Part shown: one piece after another, positions 57,485-64,000 of the stretch | Position numbering within the stretch: the first letter of the stretch is position 1 | Layout of the letters: each line of letters opens with the position of its first letter | NCBI RefSeq assembly: GCF_000308615.1 | Contig: NZ_BAGB01000068.1 | Location: 124,001 to 188,000, forward strand | Length of the DNA: 64,000 nucleotides | Direction of reading: 5' to 3' | Source: Nocardia jiangxiensis NBRC 101359 | Lineage (GTDB): Bacteria > Actinomycetota > Actinomycetes > Mycobacteriales > Mycobacteriaceae | Notes under the pieces: generated by a model | Database searches by the model: none | What the model was told of the DNA's origin: nothing | What the model saw: the letters and a program-made list of their open reading frames with translations, nothing else | Position numbers and translations under genes: made by a program

Positions 57485-59098
57485 ATGCCATTCGCGACGA
57501 TCCTCACCGCCGAGCAGATCGACCGCTACACCCGTGCGGGTTTCTGGCGAGATCGCGTCATCACCGATTATCTGGACGAGGCCGCCGCCGACGCGCCGGA
57601 CAAGCTCGCCTTCGTCGATTCGCAGCGTCGAATCACCTACGCACAGTTGCGATCCGAGGTCGATCGCTGTGCGCTGGGACTGCTGGAACTGGGTGTGCGC
57701 CCCGGTGACGTGGTGTCCTTCCAACTGCCCAACCGGATCGAATGGATCGTGACGCATTTCGCCGCGACCCGCATCGGCGCGATCAGCAATCCGCTGATCC
57801 CGATCTATCGCGAACGCGAGGTCGGCTTCATGGTCGCCATGGCGAAATCGAAGGTGCTGGTCGTTCCGGCGGAGTTCCGCGGGTACGACTATCCGACCAT
57901 GGTGGAACGCATCCGGCCCGGGCTTCCCGACCTCGAACATGTTCTGGCCGTGGGATCTTCGTGGGACGAGTTCATCAGCACCCCGTGGGAGCAGCGTCGC
58001 GATCCGGCCGAACTCACCACGCTGCGGCCCGATCCGAACGAGGTGACGCTGCTGATCTTCACCTCCGGCACCACCGGCGAGCCCAAAGGTGTGATGCACA
58101 CCCACAATACGGCCGTCGCGGCGAACGATCCGCTGCCCGCGCGACTGGGTATCACCGCCGACACGGTGTTCCACATGGCCTCGACGCTGGCGCACCTGAC
58201 CGGATTCCTCTACGGCGCGAGACTTCCCGTGCAGAATGCGGCAACCTGTGTGTTGCAGGACATCTGGGATGCCGAACGTTTCACCGAACTCGTCGCCGAG
58301 CACCGCATCACCTACACCTCGGGGGCGACGCCGTTCCTGCACGACCTGCTGGCCGCACCGCACCTGGCGGCTCACGACATGTCCTCCCTGCGCCTTTTCT
58401 GCTGCATGGGTGCGCCCATTCCGCGGGCGATCGTGCGCGAGGCGCGACGCACCCTGCCGGGCACGGTCGTACTCGGCGGTTGGGGACAGACCGAGGATGC
58501 GCTGGTCACGCTGGGTGTGCCGGGTGATCCGGACGAGAAGATCATCGATACCGACGGTTATCCGTGGCCGGGTATGCGAATCCGGATTCTCGGCCCCGAC
58601 GGGTCGGAAGTACCGCCGGGCGCCGAAGGCCGATTGCAGGTGGCCGGGCCGTTCCTGTTCGTCGGCTATGCCGATCGCGAGCAGCTGACCCGGGAGTGCT
58701 TCGACGGCGACTGGTTCGACACCGGAGACCTGGGCAGTGTCGACGCCGAGGGCTACCTGCGCATCGCGGGCCGCACCAAGGACGTGATCATCCGTGGCGG
58801 GGAGAACATCCCGGTCGCGTACGTGGAGAACGTGCTGTACGAGCATCCGGACGTCGAGGCCGTCGCCGTCGTCGGGGTGCCCGACCCCCGGCTCCAGGAA
58901 CGCGCCTGCGCGTGCCTGGTGCTCAAACCCGGTGCGGCCGAGCTGGATTTCGAGGCGCTGCGCACCTTCCTGTCCGGCAAGGGCGTCGCCAAACAGTACT
59001 GGCCCGAGCGCTTGGAAATTCTGCCCGAACTGCCCCGCACCGCGAGCGGCAAGATCCAGAAATTCCAGCTGCGCGCACGCATCGGCGACACCGTATGA
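57485..59098 (+). CDS. aliA: Cyclohexanecarboxylate-CoA ligase-like acyl-CoA synthetase
   Basis: A 537-residue AMP-forming ligase. The P-loop is LLIFTSGTTGEPKGVMHTH, the A5 motif GWGQTED, the A7 motif FDTGDLGSVDAEGYLRIAGR and the catalytic lysine sits in PRTASGKIQKF. The N-terminus (AGFWRDRVITDYLDEAAADAPDK) resembles AliA/BadA-neighbour ligases. It would activate cyclohexanecarboxylate or a related alicyclic acid to the CoA thioester that starts the pathway. Substrate is inferred from the operon. Confidence 0.85.
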   Translation: MPFATILTAEQIDRYTRAGFWRDRVITDYLDEAAADAPDKLAFVDSQRRITYAQLRSEVDRCALGLLELGVRPGDVVSFQLPNRIEWIVTHFAATRIGAISNPLIPIYREREVGFMVAMAKSKVLVVPAEFRGYDYPTMVERIRPGLPDLEHVLAVGSSWDEFISTPWEQRRDPAELTTLRPDPNEVTLLIFTSGTTGEPKGVMHTHNTAVAANDPLPARLGITADTVFHMASTLAHLTGFLYGARLPVQNAATCVLQDIWDAERFTELVAEHRITYTSGATPFLHDLLAAPHLAAHDMSSLRLFCCMGAPIPRAIVREARRTLPGTVVLGGWGQTEDALVTLGVPGDPDEKIIDTDGYPWPGMRIRILGPDGSEVPPGAEGRLQVAGPFLFVGYADREQLTRECFDGDWFDTGDLGSVDAEGYLRIAGRTKDVIIRGGENIPVAYVENVLYEHPDVEAVAVVGVPDPRLQERACACLVLKPGAAELDFEALRTFLSGKGVAKQYWPERLEILPELPRTASGKIQKFQLRARIGDTV

Positions 59099-59157
59099 AC
59101 GGACACCATGCTCACACCGGCGCTCGCACGAATTCTATTGATCGGCAAGGACTCCCG

Positions 59158-59538
59158 ATGACATACGACACCGTTCGCACCGATGTCGCCGACGGCGTCG
59201 CGGTGCTCACCCTCGATCGCCCCGACGTGCGCAACGCCATCGATCGGCAGGTGCAGGCCGATGTGCGGGCCGCGCTCGCGACGTTCCGCGACGATCCCGA
59301 GGTCGGCGCGGTGGTGTTCACCGGCGCCGGCGACCGGGCGTTCGCCGCCGGAGCCGACATCACCCAGCTGGCCGTCCAGCTGGCCAAACTCGTCATCCGC
59401 ACCGGCATGGACGCCGATCAACGCACCGGACTGGTCGTCGAGCGGCTGGCCCAGGCGCTGCTCTACACCACCGACGACAAACGTGAAGGCGCACAGGCAT
59501 TTCTGGCCAAGCGTCCCGCCGCGTTCACCGGGAGCTGA
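59158..59538 (+). pseudogene. badK: BadK-like enoyl-CoA hydratase with internal in-frame deletion
   Basis: An open frame of 126 codons. Residues 1-71 are the N-terminus of a crotonase-family hydratase (VLTLDRPDVRNAID, FTGAGDRAFAAGADITQLAV). The next residues, QLAKLVIRTGMDADQRTGLVVERLAQ, belong to its last 55 residues. About 130 residues are missing, including both catalytic glutamates and the CoA-binding GGG region, yet the frame is intact, with a good start and ribosome site (AAGGA). Short repeats (CAGCTGGCC twice around the joint) suggest deletion between homologies. It cannot be an active hydratase. The family would hydrate cyclohex-1-ene-1-carboxyl-CoA in this operon. Confidence 0.8.
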
Positions 59539-59540
59539 CC

Positions 59541-60434
59541 ATGATCTCCCGCATACTCGTCGTCGGCGCGGGCGCGATGGGCGCGCAGATCGCCCTGACC
59601 GCGGCCCTGGCCGGATACGAGGCCGTACTCACCGATATCGACGACGGCCGACTCATCCAGGCTCGCTCCGAGCTGACCGATCTGTTGGCCACGCGCGTCC
59701 GCAGGGAACGCCTCACCGAAACAGCCGCACAGTCCGCACTGGACCGGCTCACCTGCACCTCCGAGACGGATCGGTGGGCGCCCAGCGTGGACTACGTCAT
59801 CGAGGCCGCGGTGGAGAAGCTCGACGTCAAACGAAAGCTGTTCGCACACCTCGATGGCCTGCTCCCCGAACACGCCATCCTGGCCAGCAATTCCTCCGGC
59901 TTCGTCCCCTCCCGGCTCGCCGACGCGACCGGCCGACCGGACCGGGTCTGCAACCTGCACTTCTTCAATCCGGCGCTGATCATGCGCGGCGTCGAAATCG
60001 TGCGCGGGCCACAGACTTCCGATCACACCGTGCAGACGTCGGTGCAGCTCGCCGAGCGACTCGGCAAGACCCCGGTGGTACTCGACCGGGAGATTCCGGG
60101 CTTCCTCGCGAACCGGATTCTCAATGCCGTGCGGGACGAGGCGATCGCCCTGCTCGAAGCCGATATCGCGACCGTCGAGGCGATCGACAGCATCTGCCGC
60201 ACGGCGCTGGGCTATCCGATGGGCCCGTTCGAACTGATGGATCTGACCGGTGTGGACATCGGATATCTCACCAAGACAGCGCGTTTCGAGGAGTCGGGCG
60301 ATCCGCGCGACGCACCCAGCCGCAGCGTCGCCCTGCTCGTCGAGCGCGGCGAACTGGGCCGCAAGACCGGCCGCGGCTGGTACGACCACGCCGCCGACGG
60401 CACCGCATCCGCCCGCCCCCGCCCCCAGGAGTGA
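59541..60434 (+). CDS. 3-hydroxyacyl-CoA dehydrogenase (PaaH/Hbd type)
   Basis: A 297-residue NAD-dependent enzyme. The Rossmann motif is ILVVGAGAMGAQIALTAAL, the catalytic His lies in NLHFFNPALIMRGVEIV and the dimer domain ends with GRKTGRGWYDH. It begins two bases after the truncated hydratase gene and ends two bases before the next dehydrogenase gene. In the operon it would serve beta-oxidation of pimeloyl-CoA or 3-hydroxybutyryl-CoA formed after glutaryl-CoA breakdown. It is distinct from the FadB2-like protein at 11378-12250. Confidence 0.9.
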   Translation: MISRILVVGAGAMGAQIALTAALAGYEAVLTDIDDGRLIQARSELTDLLATRVRRERLTETAAQSALDRLTCTSETDRWAPSVDYVIEAAVEKLDVKRKLFAHLDGLLPEHAILASNSSGFVPSRLADATGRPDRVCNLHFFNPALIMRGVEIVRGPQTSDHTVQTSVQLAERLGKTPVVLDREIPGFLANRILNAVRDEAIALLEADIATVEAIDSICRTALGYPMGPFELMDLTGVDIGYLTKTARFEESGDPRDAPSRSVALLVERGELGRKTGRGWYDHAADGTASARPRPQE

Positions 60435-60436
60435 CC

Positions 60437-61588
60437 ATGGATCTGACCCTCACCGAAGCTCAGCTCGAATTCCGCGCTTACGCAAGGAAATTCCTGGACA
60501 GCGAAGTGGTCACGCAGCGAGCCGCCTGGGATCGCGCCGAAAGTGTGGACATCTCGATCGTCCCGAAACTGGGGGAGATGGGTTTCTTCGGCCTGACCAT
60601 TCCCGAGCAATACGGCGGGCTCGGTGGTGACTACCTCACCTACTGCATCGGCATGGAGGAACTCGGGCGCGCGGATTCGGCGGTGCGCGGCATCGTCTCG
60701 GTGTCGATGGGGCTGGTGGGCAAGGTGATCCTGTCGCACGGCACCGAGGAGCAGCGGGGGCACTGGCTGCCGCGGATCGCGGACGGCTCGATGCTGGCCT
60801 GCTTCGGACTCACCGAGCCCGACACCGGTTCGGACGCAGGGAATTTGAGGACCCGCGCCACCCGCGAGGGCGACGAGTACGTGCTCAACGGCCAGAAGAT
60901 GTTCATCACCAACGCAACCTGGGCCGATCTCTGCCTGGTCTTCGCCAGGACCGGCGGTCCCGGCCCGAAAGGCGTCTCGGCGTTCCTCGTACCCACCGAC
61001 ACCCCCGGATTCGAAACCCGGGAAATCAAAGGAAAATTGGGACTGCGCGGCCAGGCGACCGGCGAAATCTTCCTGACCGACGTGCGCGTCCCGGTCTCGG
61101 CCCGGCTCGGCGACGAGGGACAGGGCTTCAGCATCGCCATGCATTCCCTGGACAAGGGCCGCGTCTCGGTCGGCGCGGGCTGCGTCGGCATCATCTCCGG
61201 ATGTCTGGACACGGTGGTGGACTACGCCACGCAGCGACAGCAGTTCGGCCGCCCGCTGGCCTCGTTCCAGCTGATCCAGGACATGATCGCCGACATCTCG
61301 GTGGAACTCGACGCCGCGCGGCTGTTGGTATGGCGCGCAGCCGATCTCATCGAACGCGGCGAGCCGTTCGGCACGGCCGCGTCCAAGGCCAAGTACTTCG
61401 CCAGCGAGGCCGCGGTGCGCGCGGCGAACAGTGCGATCCAGATCTTCGGCGGCTACGGCTACATCGACGAGTACCCGGTGCAGAAGTATCTGCGCGATGC
61501 CCGGGTGATGACCCTCTACGAGGGCACCAGCCAGATCCAGAAGCTGCTCATCGGGCGCGCCGAGACCGGCGTCAGCGCATTCCTGTGA
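60437..61588 (+). CDS. Acyl-CoA dehydrogenase, possibly pimeloyl-CoA or short-chain
   Basis: A 383-residue acyl-CoA dehydrogenase of canonical form. It has FGLTEPDTGSDAGNLRTRA, KMFITNATWADLCLVFA and the catalytic-base motif TLYEGTSQIQKLLIGR, which keeps the normal glutamate, unlike the AliB-type neighbour. ATG follows AGGAG. Its place after the ring-opening genes suggests oxidation of pimeloyl-CoA or the shorter chains from it, but substrate range cannot be read from sequence. Confidence 0.87.
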   Translation: MDLTLTEAQLEFRAYARKFLDSEVVTQRAAWDRAESVDISIVPKLGEMGFFGLTIPEQYGGLGGDYLTYCIGMEELGRADSAVRGIVSVSMGLVGKVILSHGTEEQRGHWLPRIADGSMLACFGLTEPDTGSDAGNLRTRATREGDEYVLNGQKMFITNATWADLCLVFARTGGPGPKGVSAFLVPTDTPGFETREIKGKLGLRGQATGEIFLTDVRVPVSARLGDEGQGFSIAMHSLDKGRVSVGAGCVGIISGCLDTVVDYATQRQQFGRPLASFQLIQDMIADISVELDAARLLVWRAADLIERGEPFGTAASKAKYFASEAAVRAANSAIQIFGGYGYIDEYPVQKYLRDARVMTLYEGTSQIQKLLIGRAETGVSAFL

Positions 61589-61620
61589 GCGACCAGACCA
61601 CCCGTGTGAAAGGATTCCCC

Positions 61621-62793
61621 ATGCCCACTCCACAGACCCCGCTCGGCCTGTTCGGCATCGAAGAACTGATCGGCGAGGAGGATCGGGCGATCCGCGACAC
61701 CGTGCGCGCGTTCACCGCCGATCGGCTGCGCCCGCACCTCGCGCAGTGGTACGAGTCCGCGACCATCCCCGCTCGCGAATTGGCCGGGGAATTGGGCAAA
61801 CTCGGCGTCCTGGGGATGCATCTGGATGGTTACGGATGCGCCGGAACCAGTGCCCTGGCCTACGGGCTGGCCTGCCTGGAACTCGAGGCCGCCGACTCCG
61901 GGCTGCGCAGCCTGGTCTCGGTGCAGGGCTCGCTGACGATGTTCGCCATCCACCGATGGGGTTCGCCGGAGCAGAAGCAAGAGTGGCTGCCGCGCATGGC
62001 CGCCGGGGAGGCGATCGGCTGTTTCGGGCTGACCGAACCGGATTTCGGCTCCAACCCGGGCGAGATGCGCACCCACGCGCGCCGCGACGGGGACGACTGG
62101 GTGCTCGACGGTACGAAGATGTGGATCACCAACGGATCGGTCGCCGATGTCGCGGTGGTGTGGGCGCAGACCGAGGACAAGATCCGCGGATTCGTAGTGC
62201 CCACGGACACACCGGGTTTCAGCGCGCCGGAGATCAGGAACAAACTGTCCCTGCGAGCTTCGGTGACCAGTGAGCTGATCCTGGACGGAGTCCGGCTACC
62301 GGCCTCGGCGATGCTGCCCGAGGCGCGCGGCCTGTCCGGGCCGCTGTCATGCCTGAACGAGGCACGCTTCGGGATCGTGTTCGGCGCGATCGGCGCGGCA
62401 CGGGATTGCCTGGAGACGGCCATCGCCTACACCCGCGACCGCGACATCTTCGGAAAACCGCTCGCCGCCTACCAGGCCACCCAGCTGAAACTGGCCGATA
62501 TGACCGTCGAACTGGGCAAGGGCATGCTGTTGGCCCTGCACCTGGGCAACCGGAAGGATGCGGGCACGCTACGCCCCGAACAGGTCAGCCTCGGCAAACT
62601 CAACAACGTTCGCGAGGCCCTGGCGATCGCACGCGAATGCCGAACCCTGCTGGGGGCCAACGGAATCAGCCTGGAATATCCGATCCTGCGACATGCGGCC
62701 AATCTGGAGTCGGTGCTGACCTACGAGGGCACCTCCGAGATTCACCAGCTGGTGATCGGACAAGCGGTGACCGGCCATGCGGCCTTCCGCTGA
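61621..62793 (+). CDS. gcdH: Glutaryl-CoA dehydrogenase
   Basis: A 390-residue acyl-CoA dehydrogenase of the glutaryl-CoA branch. It shows SLVSVQGSLTMFAIHRWGS, CFGLTEPDFGSNPGEMRTHA, LRASVTSELILDGVRLP and the C-terminal SLGKLNNVREALAIARECR with NLESVLTYEGTSEIHQLVIG. The Arg and Glu pattern is that of enzymes that dehydrogenate and decarboxylate glutaryl-CoA to crotonyl-CoA. ATG at 61621 follows AAAGGA. As the last gene of the operon it completes the conversion of pimeloyl-CoA, after one round of beta-oxidation, to C4 units. Confidence 0.9.
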   Translation: MPTPQTPLGLFGIEELIGEEDRAIRDTVRAFTADRLRPHLAQWYESATIPARELAGELGKLGVLGMHLDGYGCAGTSALAYGLACLELEAADSGLRSLVSVQGSLTMFAIHRWGSPEQKQEWLPRMAAGEAIGCFGLTEPDFGSNPGEMRTHARRDGDDWVLDGTKMWITNGSVADVAVVWAQTEDKIRGFVVPTDTPGFSAPEIRNKLSLRASVTSELILDGVRLPASAMLPEARGLSGPLSCLNEARFGIVFGAIGAARDCLETAIAYTRDRDIFGKPLAAYQATQLKLADMTVELGKGMLLALHLGNRKDAGTLRPEQVSLGKLNNVREALAIARECRTLLGANGISLEYPILRHAANLESVLTYEGTSEIHQLVIGQAVTGHAAFR

Positions 62794-62801
62794 GCGCGGA
62801 T

Positions 62802-62882
62802 TCAGTCCTTGGGGAAGCCCGTGGTGAACAGACCGCCGATCGCGACGGCACAGATGACGGCGACAACAGGGATGATCCACAT
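62802..62882 (-). CDS. Possible 26-residue membrane peptide
   Basis: A short frame coding for a single hydrophobic helix (IIPVVAVICAVAIGGLF) with a charged end (TTGFPKD). It is convergent with gcdH. No ribosome site is convincing, and I know no relative. Listed as a candidate only. Confidence 0.25.
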   Translation of the reverse strand: MWIIPVVAVICAVAIGGLFTTGFPKD

Positions 62883-62979
62883 ACCAGCAGACTACAAGCC
62901 GTAGTAGTTACCGAGGCATAATTGTGCGCAGCATCACCGCAGGCAGAGCGGGGTAATGGTAGTGGGCGGACGATCGAGC

Positions 62980-63408
62980 TCAGTCGTCCGCCCGTGCGGC
63001 AACGCCTCGAATCACCAGTGCGAACACCAGCAACACCAGCACCGGCGCGGCCAGCGGCACCCATTCCAGCCGCGCGGGCACCTCGGTCGCCAGGACCGCG
63101 ACGGCCGCGAAACCCACCGCGCCCGCCACCGACGGCAGCGTCGTCGGAACCACCCCGACCGGCGCGGACACCGTGGCGGTATTGAGCAGATAGGTGGTGG
63201 CCACCAGTCCCGTCGCGGCCGCGGCGAGCGCACCGGAATCGGCCCAGGCCAGCGCCCCGAGCGCGACCAGCGCCGCACCCACCGCGCAGGTCCGCAGCCA
63301 CCACCCCGCCATCACCAGCACCGCGGCCGGAATCGCGAACCAGGGCATGACGATTCCCACCGCCGTGATCAGCAGCAGACCGGACAGCACCGCGAGGAAT
63401 CTGGTCAT
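62980..63408 (-). CDS. Membrane protein of the DUF58 operon
   Basis: A 142-residue protein of four to five hydrophobic helices (FLAVLSGLLLITAVGIVMPWFA and others) with a charged end (RGVAARADD). No named family recognised. ATG at 63408 overlaps the stop of the DUF58 gene (ATGA), so it is co-transcribed with it. Such small membrane proteins often accompany MoxR-DUF58 clusters. Confidence 0.65.
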   Translation of the reverse strand: MTRFLAVLSGLLLITAVGIVMPWFAIPAAVLVMAGWWLRTCAVGAALVALGALAWADSGALAAAATGLVATTYLLNTATVSAPVGVVPTTLPSVAGAVGFAAVAVLATEVPARLEWVPLAAPVLVLLVFALVIRGVAARADD

Positions 63409-64000
63409 CGCCGCACCCGCACCAGTCGTCGGCGGTCCGGGATCAACCGCATCACCTGATCCAGCCGGGTGCCCTCGGCCCAGGACACGATGTCCACCCC
63501 GACCGTGCCCATGTCCCGGTACATCGCCATCCGCTCCAACTGCCACATGCGCGCCATCGTCGGATCCAGTTCCTCGCGAAACGGCGTGCCGCGCAACACA
63601 TCCACGACCACCACGACATGTCCGCGCTTGCGCAGATCGATCAGGGCCAGGGCGAATTCGGTGTCCAGCATCGTGGAGAACGCCACCACGATCGCGCCGA
63701 GCGGCACCGCGGCGTGCGGGACCAGCGAACCGGAGGTGGATACGTGCTCGTCGCCCACGTCGAGCACGGTGTCGACGATGCGGTAGAACTGCCGTCGCCC
63801 GATATCGGCCCGCAGCCAGCGCGGCGACTGCCCCAGGCAGACCACGGCGGTGCGATCGCCCGCCTGCAGCGCGGTCTGCGCCACCTGCGCGGCCCCGCGC
63901 ACCGACAACTCCAGTGAATCCGCCGCGGGCCCCGGTGCCTGCATCGAATTGTCCAGCAGTACAACGACATCCGCGGCACGGTTGGTCAGCCGCTCGGTGA
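63405..64000 (-). CDS. DUF58-domain protein, partial (5' part beyond window)
   Basis: The C-terminal 198 codons of a DUF58 protein; the frame runs off the end of the window. A von Willebrand-like metal site is visible at the edge (DVVVLLDNSMQAPG), followed by TALQAGDRTAVVCLGQSPRW and VVAFSTMLDTEFALALIDL. DUF58 proteins usually work with MoxR ATPases in envelope protein assembly or stress. The stop overlaps the next gene by ATGA. Confidence 0.8.
   Translation of the reverse strand, partial: TERLTNRAADVVVLLDNSMQAPGPAADSLELSVRGAAQVAQTALQAGDRTAVVCLGQSPRWLRADIGRRQFYRIVDTVLDVGDEHVSTSGSLVPHAAVPLGAIVVAFSTMLDTEFALALIDLRKRGHVVVVVDVLRGTPFREELDPTMARMWQLERMAMYRDMGTVGVDIVSWAEGTRLDQVMRLIPDRRRLVRVRR

Overview
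The window is GC-rich chromosomal DNA from an actinobacterium of the Mycobacteriales, most likely a Nocardia or close relative. The evidence is a RamB-type regulator, an isocitrate lyase gene next to a FadB2-like gene, an LpdC-type dihydrolipoyl dehydrogenase, a prolyl oligopeptidase, a textbook KstR box beside hsaEFG/kstD, and DUF4254 and DUF4189 proteins. There is no rRNA, tRNA, CRISPR array, insertion sequence or prophage. Several gene neighbours (adjacent aceA-fadB2; ramB, an AhpD-like gene, lpdC and the S9 peptidase a few genes apart) recall the M. tuberculosis Rv0457c-Rv0468 region, here spread apart by accessory blocks.

Layout. 1-6.6 kb: a PPK2 kinase, a DsbA-like/VKOR oxidative-folding pair, an HtrA-like protease, a ZIP transporter, adhC and a secreted glycine-zipper protein. 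6.7-19.3 kb: secreted lipases, an orphan antitoxin-like protein, a full-length MetE homologue that has lost its zinc site, fadB2, aceA with tandem terminators, a MobA-like/XdhC pair and membrane proteins. 19.3-28.3 kb: an amino-sugar island with two divergent operons, catabolic enzymes on the minus strand and an ABC uptake system plus DeoR regulator on the plus strand. Its enzymes fit uptake, phosphorylation, deacetylation, deamination/isomerisation, a second phosphorylation and aldol cleavage, as in N-acetylgalactosamine use through tagatose 6-phosphate. 28.3-37.8 kb: DUF4254, LigB, RamB, a transmembrane Ser/Thr kinase, a TetR/membrane-protein pair with a 41-bp perfect palindrome, an AhpD-like protein and a QorB/QorR-like divergent pair.

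38.2-38.9 kb holds five tiny ORFs (75, 37, 54, 50 and 13 codons), each overlapping the next by ATGA and closed by a perfect 23-bp-stem hairpin; this is the least explained structure here. It is followed by lpdC, a prolyl oligopeptidase, a hydrolase, a TrkA-N channel-like protein without a visible pore filter, and a TetR gene with a terminator-like hairpin in its leader.

46.1-51.7 kb is a steroid-catabolism block: hsaF-hsaG-hsaE on the minus strand and kstD-hsd4B on the plus strand, with a perfect KstR box just before kstD. 51.9-53.8 kb is decaying DNA: an alcohol dehydrogenase that lost its coenzyme domain by a clean in-frame deletion, and a wax-ester synthase/DGAT gene cut by an in-frame TAA. 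54.0-62.8 kb is a TetR-controlled operon for alicyclic acids. It encodes CoA ligase (AliA), dehydrogenase (AliB), BadH, ring-cleaving BadI, a 3-hydroxyacyl-CoA dehydrogenase, an acyl-CoA dehydrogenase and glutaryl-CoA dehydrogenase. Together these would take cyclohexanecarboxylate through pimeloyl-CoA to glutaryl-CoA and crotonyl-CoA. Its BadK-like hydratase is internally deleted and lacks both catalytic glutamates. The window ends inside a DUF58 gene.
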